DNA from: Littorina saxatilis
Lineage: Eukaryota; Mollusca; Gastropoda; Littorinimorpha; Littorinidae
Assembly (NCBI RefSeq): GCF_037325665.1
Contig: NC_090253.1
Coordinates: forward strand, 4,061,650-4,125,649
DNA length: 64,000 nt
Reading direction: 5' to 3'
The number at the start of each line of letters is the position of its first letter. Within the stretch, counting starts at the first letter, position 1. The position numbers were made by a program, and so were the translations under genes. The notes below the pieces were generated by a model, which was not told the DNA's origin, did not search any database, and worked only from the letters and a program-made list of their open reading frames with translations. This document shows positions 1 through 10,591 of this stretch, in pieces.

Positions 1-1
1 T

Positions 2-661
2 TGGAGCAAGATAAGCAGATTGCTTGTTGATTCATTTAATGAATCATTTGAAAGGGAAGAGTTATCATATACGCAAAATCAAGGGGTGATAATATTGTTG
101 CATAAAGGAAAAGATTTGGATAGAGAACGATTAAGTAATTGGAGACCAATTACTTTAACTAATACTGATTATAAGATTCTAGCTAAAGTTTTGGCAAGAA
201 GAATGGGTTTAGTAATTAATGAACTAATCAGTGTAGATCAGGTTGGTTACCTAAAAGACAGAAATATATCAACAGTGATTAGAACGATTGACGATGCGGT
301 TAATTACTTTAATGTTAGTGGAAAGGCGGGTTATCTGCTTGCCCTGGATTTTAAAAAAGCTTTCGACAGTATATCAAAGTCACTACTTCTTAATGTTTTT
401 GACAGATTTGGATTTGGATCTAGTTTTAAAAAGTGGGTGGAGATTTTGATAAAAGGTACTACAAGCTGTATAAATCATGGAGGTTGGTTATCGGAGAGTT
501 TTAACGTATTTAGTGGAATTCGACAAGGTTGCCCGTTTTCGCCGTTGGCTTTCGTCTTGGCGGTAGAACTGTTGGCGATTAAGATAAGAAACAGCCCTAT
601 AGTTGGAATAATTACACCGAACATGATTAATCAGGATGGTACGGTCATAAAGATAAAACAA
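2..661 (+). pseudogene. LINE reverse transcriptase, N-terminal part of the RT domain
   Basis: The frame is open from base 2 and would copy LINE RNA into DNA at the insertion site. Visible RT blocks in order are WRPITLTNTDYK (fingers), DQVGYLKDRNI, LALDFKKAFDSI (the block holding the first catalytic Asp) and GIRQGCPFSPLAF (palm). The frame then runs into the inserted short element after the residues VIKIKQ and stops at 686-688 in foreign sequence. The Asp-Asp block expected next is found beyond the insertion, at 1096. No stop codon is seen within the LINE-derived part, so the break is mainly the insertion. Confidence 0.85.
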
Positions 662-725
662 GAGGCGAAGCCATCAAGGCTCACGTAAGAAATCGACAAA
701 CAGTAACACAAACTCAATCACTCCG

Positions 726-780
<55 letters not shown>

Positions 781-1087
781 GCATAGGTGAAACTGTGCAA
801 GAAAGCGAGACACTAGATCTAGATCTGTCTGTCTGCATGTAGCCTACTTACAAGGACACGACTGCCAACTAGTCTCGGCGCGCTCAAAATAATAATGACC
901 GAGACTGTCAGTACTTCCTTCGCGTGACGTCTAACCCTCTTACGTCATAATGTGACGTCAATGTAATGTGACGTCTTCAAATGTTAGAGTTTCTACCACA
1001 GACATACACACGCACAGACGCACGCACGCACGCACGCACGCACAGACAGACAAAGTTACGATCGCATAGGCTACACTTACGTGAGCC
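657..1087 (-). mobile_element. HINE-like short element, family E, copy 1 (inside the LINE)
   Basis: Read on the minus strand it starts GGCTCACGTAAG and ends CTTACGTGAGCC, then a small stem-loop (AGGC-TTC-GCCT) and CTTGTT. The first and last words are perfect 12-bp inverted copies. A CGTG microsatellite lies near the 5' end and a long TG array near the 3' end. The same structure recurs at 8975-9422 and 27101-27563. The LINE reads ...AAGATAA left of the element and AACAAATGGC right of it, so the element can be taken out exactly between two A bases (two T on its own strand) with no duplicated target. That is how Helentron-type elements are reported to insert. Confidence 0.75.
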
Positions 1088-2712
1088 AACAAATGGCAGA
1101 TGATACAACCCTGTTTTTAAAAAACCGAGATGATGCTAACATGGCAATGAACATATTGAACCAATTTAGCAAAGTCTCAGGGCTACAATTAAACTTAGAT
1201 AAAACGAAAGCTTTAAGAATGGGGAGAGAACCAACGGAACCTAATCTGCCTTTCCACGTTGTTAAGGAGATTAAAATTTTAGGGATTAAATTTAGTAGTT
1301 GTAAAATGGCAAAAGACATCGAGGAAAACTGGAAATTCAAAATGGAGAGTCTTGATGCCATGATTAAACAGTGGAGTAAAAGAGATCTCAGTATACAGGG
1401 AAAAATAACAGTTATTAAAACGTTTATGACTTCCCCATTTGTGTATATTATGCAGTCTGTTGGTCTTCCAAAGCAAGTTCTCACACAGCTAAACACGAAA
1501 CTATACAAATTTGTATGGCAAAAACAATATAGTAATAAAAAAGCTTTTGAAAAGATAAAAAGGAAAATTATGGAGTCTGAATATGAGCATGGTGGATTGA
1601 AAATGATCAATATGTTTGATATACAGAAAGTGTTTTATTTAAATTGGATTGGACGGTTGCATGAAGCAGGTCGAGAAAATTGGAGTGCAATCCCAAAATG
1701 GCACATTCAACAATTAACAGATTTTAATCATTTGGCAAAAATTAATTGCACACAAAAGGAATTACAAGGAATCGAAAAAGTTCAAAATGATTTTTGGAAA
1801 GAGGTATTTTTGACATATCTTGATAATAAAAATAAAGTAGGTTTAGAGGAAGTTGACAGAAATGATGTTGGTAATCAACTGTTATTTAATAATAGACTGA
1901 TTCAGTTTAAAGGTAAAGTGTTGGATTTTGTAAAATGGCGCCAGAAAGGTTTTAATGTTATAAATGATTTGTTGAATGTTGAAAGAAATCAGTTTCTGTT
2001 ATGTGAAGATGTTCAGATCACTGTGCAGCAAAACCCTGCAATAACCTTTTTTGAATACAACGCTGTGATGAATGCAATTCCAAAACAATGGAAAGATTGG
2101 ATTGTAGACAACCCAGCACATATAGTTAATGTAGATATAATTGATGATGAATTGAATGTGTTTAAAAGCAAACCCAAGTTAATTAAGTTATATTTAAAGA
2201 AAACACGGAATTATAGCATTGAAAAATCTCATGCAATCGATTTTTGGAAAAGAAAACTAGATTTTGTTTTTGTCGAACAGACGTGGTTGTTGCCACGACA
2301 GGTGACAAAAGAAGTGCGCCTGCGTGTGTTGCAATGGAAAATTTGTCACAATTTATATCCCACCAATATTTTATTACATAAAATGAAAGTAAGTCAAACA
2401 AAAAACTGTAACGAGTGCCCACATATTTTGGATGTCATGGAACACTTTTTCTATGAGTGTCCCCGAATTAGAAGGTTTTGGACTTATATTGAAAAAATGT
2501 TGAACAGTCTGACAGGTCGGGCTTTCTTATTGTCTATTACAGATGTATTATTCGGAATCGAAAAATGTCAGGAATCAGCGTTAATTAACCATGTTTTATT
2601 GATAGCAAAAATGTGCATTAGCAAAGTTAAGAAAACTAAATCGCATATTCCATTGGAAATTGTATTTCAACAAGAACTTGCGCTACGAAAGGTGTATCCC
2701 CATTGTCCTTAG
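1088..2712 (+). pseudogene. LINE reverse transcriptase, C-terminal part
   Basis: Continues the LINE open frame after the inserted element: QMADDTTLF carries the RT catalytic Asp-Asp pair, followed by the thumb and a long C-terminal region. Near residue 450 of this part there is a Cys/His cluster (CNECPHILDVMEHFFYECP), the usual C-terminal zinc-knuckle-like region of L1/Tx1 RT proteins. The frame is open for about 540 codons to a TAG at 2710-2712, so apart from the interruption this copy looks recent. Confidence 0.8.
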
Positions 2713-2796
2713 CTAGATTGCTGTTGAATTAAAAAGTAATTTAATGGAAATGTAACCTGTAATGCAAAAGAAAACAAAATTAAAATTTCATTGAAG

Positions 2797-2832
<36 letters not shown>

Positions 2833-2834
<2 letters not shown>

Positions 2835-3008
2835 CCAATGAAGAAGGATATGCTCACCGCCCAAAAAGAAAAAAAAAAAAAAAAAAAAAAAAGAAAGAAA
2901 AAAAGACGAAAGAGGCAAAAAAGATGGGTTGAAGCAGCCTTGCATGCAACTGAGGTCCAAAAAAAAAAGAAAAAAAAACAAAAACAAAAAGAGAGAGAGA
3001 GAGAGAGC

Positions 3009-3064
<56 letters not shown>

Positions 3065-3398
3065 CAGACAGACAGAGACAGAGAGAGAGACGGGACAAAA
3101 GAGACCGAGAAAGGGAAATAGATATTCTTCTCTTTGAGTTTGCGCTAAAAGTCTCTCCTGCCAGTGGCCACAAACCCGGATGATCGCACAAACTACACGC
3201 AGACCTTATCCATTTTTTACCTGCATGAGGTGGGGAGAGAGAGAAAGAGAGAGGGGGGATGGACTGAGAGGGAGATAGAGAGGGGGGATGGACTGAGAGG
3301 GAGATAGAGAGGGGGTGGGTTAGGGAAAGAGAAGGGGTGAGGTAGGGTAAGAGAGAGAGGTGGCGGTGGAGAGAGAGAGAGAGAGAGAGAGGTGGCGG

Positions 3399-3475
<77 letters not shown>
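2833..3475. repeat. A-rich and GA microsatellite tract
   Basis: Poly(A) stretches (2870-2900, 2958-2990) pass into GA repeats (2990-3105), short degenerate GGGGGATGGACTGAGA duplicates (3255-3310) and a pure GA array (3371-3475). Arginine/glutamate or leucine/serine frames here are products of the repeat. No gene is seen. Confidence 0.9.
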
Positions 3476-3478
<3 letters not shown>

Positions 3479-3708
3479 CTTCTTTTTGAATTTCCTTAGC
3501 ATGTTCTTTGCACGAATTAAGATATTCTCAAATGAACAAATGCATAAAATAATGACCGAACTTTGCATTCTTACCTTCTTGGTGACAACTACTCCACTTC
3601 TTGCACAACAAATGAATCCACACACAAAAATCCCGTAAAGAAAATGACTATGGGTAACTTTACTAGTCAATTTATCTTTCCCATGGATTTGTTTGTTTGT
3701 CTTGAAAG

Positions 3709-3828
3709 GTGACGATGTACTACCCCATGCGCGTGGTTCGAACCCCGCAGTACCGTCTGATCCACAACCTCAACTACAAGGGTCCCTATGGCATGGCCAC
3801 TGACATTTACGGCTCGCCTACATTTTTG
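3709..3828 (+). CDS. SGSH: SGSH (heparan N-sulfatase), penultimate exon
   Basis: A 120-nt exon in phase 0, after an AG acceptor at 3707-3708 and before a GTGAGT donor at 3829. It encodes 40 residues, VTMYYPMRVVRTPQYRLIHN followed by LNYKGPYGMA and TDIYGSPTFL. From memory this matches the C-terminal part of N-sulfoglucosamine sulfohydrolase, which has MYYPMR, R-L-hydrophobic-HNLN and SPTF in the same order. The enzyme is a lysosomal sulfatase that removes the N-linked sulfate from glucosamine at the end of heparan sulfate. The catalytic formylglycine region must lie in upstream exons outside the window. The next exon is at 5756. Confidence 0.9.
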
Positions 3829-3887
3829 GTGAGTTTGTTTTCAGGTGGTAAAGACCCCTTTCGCCTAGTAAAATTAGTTCGCCTCGC

Positions 3888-4240
3888 CGTCTGACGTCTG
3901 GCCAGGGTTGTACAAGTGATACAACCATCCCTCTACTTAGACACATACCCAAAATGAAAAGCCTTGGTGCTTTCTGTCTGACGTCTGGCCAGGGTTGTAC
4001 AAGTGATACAACCATCCCTCTACTTAGACACATACCCAACATGAAAAGCCTTGGTGCTCTCTGTCTGACGTCTGGCCAGGGTTGTACAAGTGATACAACC
4101 ATCCCTCTACTTAGACACATACCCAAAATGAAAAGCCTTGGTGCTCTCTGTCTGACGTCTGGCCAGGGTTGTACATGTGATACAACCATCCCTCTACTTA
4201 GACACATACCCAAAATGAAAAGCCTAGGTGCTCTCTGTGC
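3888..4240. repeat. 87-bp minisatellite, about four units
   Basis: The word CTGACGTCTGGCCAGG recurs at 3891, 3978, 4065 and 4152, exactly 87 bp apart. Each unit holds a small hairpin, GGTTGTA-caagtga-TACAACC. Units differ by only a few bases, so the array is young. Because 87 is divisible by three, open frames appear on both strands; I do not count them as genes. Confidence 0.95.
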
Positions 4241-4893
4241 CCACTGGCAGGTTTTAAGAACTAATTTCGTAAAAGGCACTGGAAATTAATACATACAAAT
4301 TCCAACTCACCACAGCAAGCCGTCAGGGTGTTGATTCTTGGTATGTGACCAAGGGGAGGGGTGGTCTTATCCAACATAAAAGCCTGGCCAGACAGTGAGG
4401 CAGACTGATTTCACGAGCCGGAGTGGGTCTTTAATGGGAAACTATTGCATTTTTATGAAAACTGCGCTTGAGAAGTCTGCTTCAACTATTTGTTGTTCTT
4501 CTGATGCTGCTGCTGCTTTTTCGCATTTTGAGAACGCGTCTCCTTCAGTAACATTTTGAAACGCGTACGCGGAACATTTTGTCACTCTCTCTTTCTCTCT
4601 CCTCTCTCCTTCTCTCTGTGTCTCTACATCGCCTACCTATTTATAGGCCTGTCACTTTTGCATTAAATGTAAAATGAATCGGTGCGGAACTAGAAACGTT
4701 CCAAGTTAGGGTGCCCAACATAGGATTCTCTTCAGCATTTGCAGGGCGCGTCACTTTGTTTAGCGTTTGAAAAGCGTCACCATTTCTTGCACTTAAAGCA
4801 TGTTCCTTTTCCCGGCATCTTCAAAACCGGTCACATTCTCTGGCGTTTTTATAATGCCCCTGATGTGTTCTTGGGGCGCTCACGTATCTAATC

Positions 4894-5333
4894 ACCCCCC
4901 CGCGGGTTAGGGGGAAGAATTTACCCGATGCTCCCCAGCATGTCGTGAGAGGCGACTAACGGATTCTGTTTCTCCTTTTACCCTTGTTAAGTTATGTTAT
5001 ATGAAGTCTTATATCGCGCGCGTATCTCCAGACTCGGACTCAAGGCGCAGGGATCTATTTATTCTTGTATAGAATATAGTCAATGTTTGTAAAGATTTTA
5101 GTCAAGCAGTATGCAAGAAATGTTAAGTCCTTTGTACTGGAAACTTGCATTCTCCCAGTAAGGTAATATATTGTACTACGTTGCAAGCCCCTGGAGCAAT
5201 TTTTTTTTATTAGTGCTTTTGTGAACAAGAAACAATTAACAAGTGGCTCTATCCCATTTCCCCCCCTTTCCCCGTCGCGATATAACCTTCGTGGTTGAAA
5301 ACGACGTTAAACACCAAATAGAGAAAGAAAGAA
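4894..5333 (+). mobile_element. SINE with perfect 12-bp target duplication
   Basis: The body starts with a C/G-rich head (GCGGGTTAGGGGG) and ends with ACGACGTTAAACACCAAAT and a GAAA-repeat tail. The word ACGTATCTAATC stands directly before it (4882-4893) and directly after it (5334-5345). The perfect 12-bp target duplication and the simple-repeat tail mark LINE-mediated insertion. I associate this body and tail with a SINE that is abundant in gastropods, but I could not search for it. It lies in the SGSH intron in sense orientation. Confidence 0.85.
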
Positions 5334-5755
5334 ACGTATCTAATCGGAACCGACTCTTTTTACATTATTTTATTCATTATTCAAGCTTTGACTATCAGAT
5401 TTTATATATAATGATTGTATTGTATTCTCTATCTTACCCTGAATCCAAAGTATATAGATATGTTATATTTACTCCGAACATATGCTCATAATTAAAGAAA
5501 AATCGGTGTATGCAAATTAAGTACTACGTTCGCATTTAGTTTTTGTGGCCGAGAGATTGACTAAACGTTTTCAACATTCCAAAAACAAATAAACTGCCAA
5601 CGTTTTCATATCTTCTTACGCGACTTGTTCTAGGGCTATGAGCCCTAGTATTAACATCTGTTTTTTTTCTAGACATGGGGACAGGCGTTCGTCTGCGCAT
5701 GCGCTAATGTCGGCAGGCTTCATGTTTCTACCTTTTTTTTAAAAATTGTGTACAG

Positions 5756-6061
5756 GATATCTTAAACCGCACAATGACCGGACAGCCGACCCACTGGTTC
5801 AAGACCCTCGACCAGTACTACTACCGCCCGCAGTGGGAACTGTTCGACTTGCACAGCGACCCGCAAGAACTGCATAACCTGGCCGACGACCCCGGGCACC
5901 AGAGCGTTATGAACGAGCTGCGAGCAGAGCTGTTGTCTTGGCAAGCCCAGACCCACGACCCCTGGCGCTGTCTTCCGGGGGGAGAACTCTTGAACGGCCC
6001 AAGTTGCTTCCCTTTGGATAATGGCGAAGATGGGATGAATAAGTACCGAGCTGAATTATGA
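5756..6061 (+). CDS. SGSH: SGSH (heparan N-sulfatase), last exon
   Basis: Follows a TACAG acceptor and is in phase 0 with the exon at 3709-3828, giving SPTFL then DILNRTMTGQPTHWF. Further recognisable pieces are YYYRPQWELFDLHSDPQELH, ELLSWQAQTHDPW and a C-terminal CLPGG. Human SGSH, from memory, has the same order: LLNRTTAGQPTGW, YYYRARWELYD, DP-E--NLA and THDPW. The stop is TGA at 6059-6061. Codon use is GC-rich compared with the surrounding AT-rich repeats, as expected of a conserved host exon. The exon adds 101 residues, the C-terminal domain of the lysosomal sulfatase. Confidence 0.93.
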   Translation, partial: DILNRTMTGQPTHWFKTLDQYYYRPQWELFDLHSDPQELHNLADDPGHQSVMNELRAELLSWQAQTHDPWRCLPGGELLNGPSCFPLDNGEDGMNKYRAEL

Positions 6062-6779
6062 AATTGTAAATTCAATATATTCGTTTGAACTCGAATTCTG
6101 ACTTAAGTGATGGCTGCATGACACTAGACTGGCATCCTGACCTCAGGTCAAAATGAGTTCGGCTCATTCTCTCCCTGACAGGATGCCTTGAGTTTCCGAT
6201 TTTTTTTTTTTAACATATTTAGAGCTTTTTGTAATGTGTTATGGATGTAAGCAGATTCGCGATCGTCGATAATGATTTTTCATGGTGTTTTGTAATTTTT
6301 AAATTTCAGATGAATTTTTATTTTAGACAGTATCAAGCGAGCTATTTATCGCGGATGTATTTACTGTGCAAACAACTCTAAATATGGCTTAAGTGTCACA
6401 TGATAATCAACCGTTTGGTTTCGTCGCTCGCTGGAGCAGACGATTTTTTTGACAGTGATGCAACCATACATTACGGTCTCCTTCCGGCAGCAGTCCCAAA
6501 ATTTCGACTTGTTTTGACCTTAGAACGATGTCTTTATCATAACTGTGAAGAACAGAACGGAGAAAACTGTCGAAGTCGGCCAATCTACAATCATTTTCGT
6601 CTCGCGAACACTGCTCGTGAACAACATATGGGAGATCACTCTGTATTCTGGTTTTGATAGATTCGCGTAGGACTCGTGTCGCGTCCGTTCAGAGAGACAA
6701 CTGGCGATAGCCGTGTAGCGAGGATTATCAGAATGATTAGACTGGCAGATTATTTAGACCATGACGGTTTGATTTTTTT
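6062..6779. other. SGSH 3' flank, no gene seen
   Basis: Presumably 3' UTR and intergenic DNA. The first AATAAA I find downstream is at 6784, inside the next repeat, so the real polyadenylation site is uncertain. No coding signal is visible. Confidence 0.5.
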
Positions 6780-7552
6780 CATAAATAAACTTGGCCAAAC
6801 AATTATTGTAACAATTTTTGCACGTTCAAAAAAGCGTTAAACCACAATCCATTTTAATTGAACTTTATATGCTGGAAAAGGTAATTATGTCTACTGTTCA
6901 TATCATTTGTTCGATCGGTGGTACTTTGTATAGGCATCCCATGGCAGCCTGTCAAACAAGGTCACCCCTAAAATCGACCTGACAAAAACCGATGCCCCGT
7001 ATTTTAAAATCTGCAAAAAATCAGAATGTGCACTTACCAAATACTTCAGACTACCATTGGAAAGGCCAATCAATTTCCTGTTCAGAGCATTTTGTTTCAT
7101 GCACCTTACGTCTTTAGTATTTGTGTAGCCTTTTGTCAAAGGCGGTAGGTGTCAACCGTTTCAGAGGCCAAAAAAGGCACGTTTTGCGGCCATTTTTGAG
7201 GGGGTCCTCCACTGAGAGAGCCATATCTGCTCAAGTTCCCAGTGAATTGCTTTGAAAATTTCAGAAGTCATGACCAATAGGCTGACCAGAATGTGTGTGG
7301 ATTTTTGTGAACGTGTATATCAAGCGTGTCGTATTACTTAACTTTTCCGAAAGATCTAAACAAATATTCTTATTAATTCAGGGTTTAAGGACAAAAAATC
7401 GTGACTTTGAATGCTAAGCAAAAATTGGTTGAGGCAATTGGTACCAAAGTTTCAGGCAGCATATAAAGTTCAATTAAAAAGGATTGTGGTTTAACGCTTT
7501 TATGAACGTGCACAAATTGTTGCAATAATTTTTTGGTCAAGTTTAATATATC
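6780..7552. mobile_element. Non-autonomous element with inverted arms of about 95 bp
   Basis: The left arm (6780-6873) and the right arm (7458-7552) are inverted copies with about ten differences; both include AAAGCGTTAAACCACAATCC or its complement. The right arm and adjoining sequence recur at 27650-27815, where the left arm is missing. No open frame of interest lies between the arms. I cannot name the superfamily because no clear target duplication is visible. Confidence 0.6.
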
Positions 7553-7775
7553 ATATTATTAAAAATTGGGATTCTCTATGTGCTAAATAAATAAATCGAT
7601 GCTCAGCCTCTCCTTCAAATGCGCACATGGAATCAACGAGATGAAAGTGAGAACCAGGCTCCTTTACAAAGGGGTTAACATTATCAAAAATGAAATGAAA
7701 CGATATTTTACAAAAGTATTGTCTAGATTGAAATAAACTTTTTTTTTCAAATAAATTTATATCAAGACCAAACAA

Positions 7776-8495
7776 AAATATATGTTGGTTTTGGGTAACA
7801 TGACCAAAAAAATAGGGTCGGTAGGTCGGCTTTTTCACATATATATTTTTTATATTTAACAATAACAATAACAATAACAGCACTTTATTGTCCATTAAAA
7901 TATTACATAAAAATGGAAATTTTTCTTCGGCACACCCTGTCTGCCTGTAAACGATTATAACAACAATTGTATAGGACGACACACATAAAACATAAAACAT
8001 AAAAGGGATACAATCAAATATGATATTGCACTATGTAAATTTACCCTCTCATATCACAGGAGTTGGGTTTCACAGCCGAGTAATCACATTACAAATATTT
8101 CCCACACACCTTCACATGTACACATTGTTTGTTTTTTCCCAGCCGACCAGCCTCTACGTGATGCGAGAAGAATTTAAAATGGTGACTGCAGAAGGCAGGA
8201 ATGACTTTTTAAACTGGTTTTTGCGTGCCAAAGGGACCTTACAACGTTTACCTGAAGGGAGAATTTCGAAACAGGGGTTGAGAGGATGGATCGGATCACG
8301 GACAATTTTGAGAACTTTCCGCTTAATGGCAGCTTCGTAGAGACTGGTCAGCTGTCGTTTAGTCTCTGTATGGTACGCAAAATGTGCCAGAGGTTGTTTT
8401 TTGGAATTTTTTTGAGAAATGGAAAACAAGTTTTAGGATCGGCGGGAAAAAATAGGGTCGGTCGGGTTACCCTATACCAATATATATTTTTGTTT
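7776..8495. mobile_element. MITE with inverted ends bearing TAGGGTCGGT, carrying a LINE piece
   Basis: The left end (ATATATGTTGG, GGGTAACATGACC, AATAGGGTCGG) and the right end (AATAGGGTCGGTCGGGTTAC, CAATATATATTTTT) are imperfect inverted copies of about 45 bp. A shorter copy at 28034-28255 lacks the central LINE insertion. The MITE at 29566-29862 has similar subterminal words, so the two may be related. Confidence 0.65.
7859..8362 (-). mobile_element. LINE 3' fragment (CR1/RTE-type tail)
   Basis: On the minus strand 8362-8154 encodes the tail of a LINE protein (DPIHPLNPCFEILPSGKRCK, then FLPSAVTILNSSR). LPSG--- followed by SF-PSA---LN is common at the C terminus of LINE proteins. The 3' end is an AACAAT-type tandem repeat at 7859-7880 (plus-strand reading), a tail typical of CR1/RTE-like LINEs. 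It is 5'-truncated. The paralogous site near 28110 lacks it. Confidence 0.65.
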
Positions 8496-8739
8496 GGCAT
8501 AAACGTATGTTAGACTGTGAATTGGCAACTTTTGGTAGTTTGTGTCGTATGTTTGTATTTGTCAACAAATATGCAGCAGAGTCTACGCATGCACACATAT
8601 TTTTATGTGAGTGTGCTTTTACATTTAATTTTTGTTCAGTGTGGCAGATGAAATAAAAAGTTGACGCCCATTAACACGTTACTGTACAACTTTTGTATGG
8701 ATTCGTTGAATTCAAACTTAACAATCCAGAAATATTGAT

Positions 8740-8974
8740 TTGCAAAAAAAGTGTGTATATGATTTACGAATGTTTGTGTAACAAGCTGTCAATCGATTAA
8801 TTAGATTTTAAAAGTTAGTTCTAGCGCCAAAACGAGGCGTCCGAGTTGTCTCATTGTACATCCGTTCTGACTGCACGACATATATTCTTTGAAAAATGCT
8901 CGCGCTTCACTGAGGGCACCTAGGGCGTTCTCAAGCGGTGAGTGTTTAAACGAAAGGGTGTTTGTACTATTTTT
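8740..8974. mobile_element. Fragment of TTAA-type MITE family R
   Basis: The words AGAATGTTTGTGTAACAAGC, TTTTAAAAGTTAG and CTAGCG--AAAACGAGGCG match the right half of the complete R copy at 38713-39444. The R sequence continues after the family E insertion at 9423-9512 (TTTACGTGAAGC...GTGCCTTTAA). The left half is absent. The same fragment stands at 29205-29545 in the partner duplication. Confidence 0.65.
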
Positions 8975-9284
8975 GGCTCACGTAAGTGTAGCCTATGCGA
9001 TGATAAACTTTGTCTGTCTGTGCGTGCGTGCGTGCGTGCGTATGTATGTGTGTATGTCTGTGGTAGAAACTTTAACATTTCCGAGTCTATGGATTACGTC
9101 AGTCTCGGTCAAAAGTGTTCGACGTGTGTGATAGAAACTATTTGAAGACGTCACATTATGACGTAAGAGGGTTAGACGTCACGCAAAGGAATTACTGAAA
9201 GTCTCGGTCATTGTTATTGTGAGCGGGCCGAGACTTCTTGGCAGATCCAGGGTCTCGCTTTCTTGCATATAGTTTCACCTATGC

Positions 9285-9340
<56 letters not shown>

Positions 9341-9422
9341 TGTGTATGTGTGACGGAGTGATTGAGTTTGTGTTACTGTTTGTCGATTTCTTACGTGAGC
9401 CTTGAAGGCTTCGCCTCTTGTT
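8975..9422 (+). mobile_element. HINE-like short element, family E, copy 2
   Basis: Starts GGCTCACGTAAG and ends CTTACGTGAGCC, AAGGCTTCGCCT, CTTGTT. It has a CGTG microsatellite near the start and a TG array near the end. CRE-like TGACG words lie between. The partner duplication near 29450 lacks it, which gives an approximate empty site. Confidence 0.75.
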
Positions 9423-9617
9423 TAAGAGTAGTACTAAGCCTAACAGTGTCCGAGACCAGAAACCGATGGTTTACGTGAAGCTGAACGTGCCTTTAAGTTG
9501 AAGTTAGCCCCATGTAAGCAAAATAACTAGACTTCTCTAGCATTACGTCTTTTTTGTGCACCCCTGTCATGTCGAAGAAACAACAATTCTGAACACTCGA
9601 ATACACACCCGCTTCAT

Positions 9618-9802
9618 TCTCCTTTGCCTTCAGTATCGACTAACCCGGACGCGCGCGCGGTGTTTACGAAGTTTGCCGATAGGTCTTGCAACCCAAGACT
9701 CAAGCCAGATTTATGCGTCACATATACGTAAAAGAAAATAATGACGTCATGATGGCCATGTTCTGATACAAAAGATCAAACAAGGTAAATGGAAAGAAGG
9801 AT
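9618..9802 (+). repeat. Receptor upstream block, broken copy, left piece
   Basis: CTTCAGTATCGACTAACC to GAAGGAT matches the blocks upstream of both receptor genes (17525-17707 and 29938-30109). It resumes at 16491-16656 after the inserted element. No receptor coding sequence follows this copy directly. Confidence 0.85.
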
Positions 9803-9918
9803 ACACCGATTAACTGCAGTTCCGCGGCCCTTTTAGATTCGCACATGCGCACATCTTTTTCTGCGAGCACTTTTGCTTCCGGTTTCCAGTTTTTGAGAAA
9901 ATGCGCATCCGCAGATCG

Positions 9919-10459
9919 TGTTACACGACACTTGAGATTGCCACAAGTTCTCAAACGTCGTATAGTAGTGTTCTTTTATTCTACGTCGCCCGTCTTCGCA
10001 GCAACAGAAAACAACTCGTCAAATTGAGTTCGAGGATTTATTCAGCATTCAATACATACAACTGCTCAACGTAGCAGAACTCAAATAGAAGCTTTTTTTA
10101 CATACAAATCGCGCTGGCATATATAGTAAATACTCAATCTCGAGAATATTCCAGACCGAACATGATACAACTACATTATATGCGAACCGCCCATGGACTA
10201 GAATGGTGACGTTCTCTGTGACGTACATCAAAGGGTGCCGACGCCCTTAATCCGATCGAACGCCACGAACTCACACTAAATCAGCATGGTAAACAACTTG
10301 TTTTGACAGGACTAGAAAGTTCACCTGCATTCTCGTCCAAGCATAAATATTGTGTTTACAAAATATAATATCGGTACTTTCCCACAAAGTACAAATAAGT
10401 CAACTACATGCAACACACAAAACTGAACCAAAGCTCAGCAACGGTAGCGTTTCCTAACA
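9919..10459 (-). repeat. LTR (3' LTR of the retrotransposon)
   Basis: 541 bp, TG...CA on the minus strand. It appears identical to 15650-16190. Confidence 0.95.
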
Positions 10460-10591
10460 TTACCCCCAACACCAGAAGAAATTTACCTAATTTCTTTCAA
10501 TCATTGAAACGCTACCTGTACACATATTATGTATACATAACAGATTGAAATCCAGGTATGTACATTAGTCTGTTGGAGAATGAACACAGTT

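Larger units (their letters stand above)
1..2832 (+). mobile_element. LINE, L1/Tx1-like, 3' part, cut by the window edge
   Basis: A non-LTR retrotransposon reading left to right. Reverse-transcriptase coding runs from base 2 to about 661, is interrupted by a short element (657-1087), and resumes at 1088 to a stop at 2710-2712. About 80 bp of 3' UTR and a poly(A) run at 2794-2832 close it. The RT blocks (WRPITL, LDFKKAFDSI, GIRQGCPFSPL, then ADDTTLF) and the poly(A) tail fit the L1/Tx1 group rather than CR1 or RTE, which usually end in short tandem repeats. The endonuclease part, if present, lies left of the window. It lies upstream of the SGSH exon at 3709, so it is probably intronic in SGSH. 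Confidence 0.85.
3829..5755 (+). other. SGSH last intron
   Basis: Runs from a GTGAGT donor to a TGTACAG acceptor after a T-rich tract. It holds the 87-bp minisatellite (3888-4240) and a SINE (4894-5333). At 4241-4881 and 5346-5755 I see only low-complexity non-coding sequence. Both exon boundaries are phase 0, so the frame is kept. Confidence 0.85.
7385..9802. repeat. Segmental duplication, left copy (partner 27645-30110)
   Basis: This stretch matches 27645-30110 in the same order, from GACAAAAAATCGTGACTTTG to the receptor upstream block ending GAAGGAT. The copies differ mainly by insertions. The left copy has a LINE piece (7859-8362), a family E element (8975-9422) and the AT-flanked element at 9803. 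The right copy has a TTAA-type insert (about 28423-29200) and a MITE (29566-29862). After the 9803-16490 insertion the left copy resumes at 16491-16656. Confidence 0.85.

Noticed and set aside
2709-3670. Arg/Glu- and Leu/Ser-rich frames over GA/CT tracts (also 32345-33240)
   Set aside because: Simple-repeat translation with no conserved residues.
3818-4289. Repetitive proteins on both strands over the 87-bp minisatellite
   Set aside because: The unit length is divisible by three, so any open frame repeats; the region is intronic.
4894-4990. Functional tRNA gene at the SINE head
   Set aside because: Only a faint A-box-like resemblance; no cloverleaf can be drawn with confidence.
5243-5491. 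82-residue frame across the SINE tail
   Set aside because: Spans the SINE, its target duplication and intronic DNA; no similarity or codon signal.
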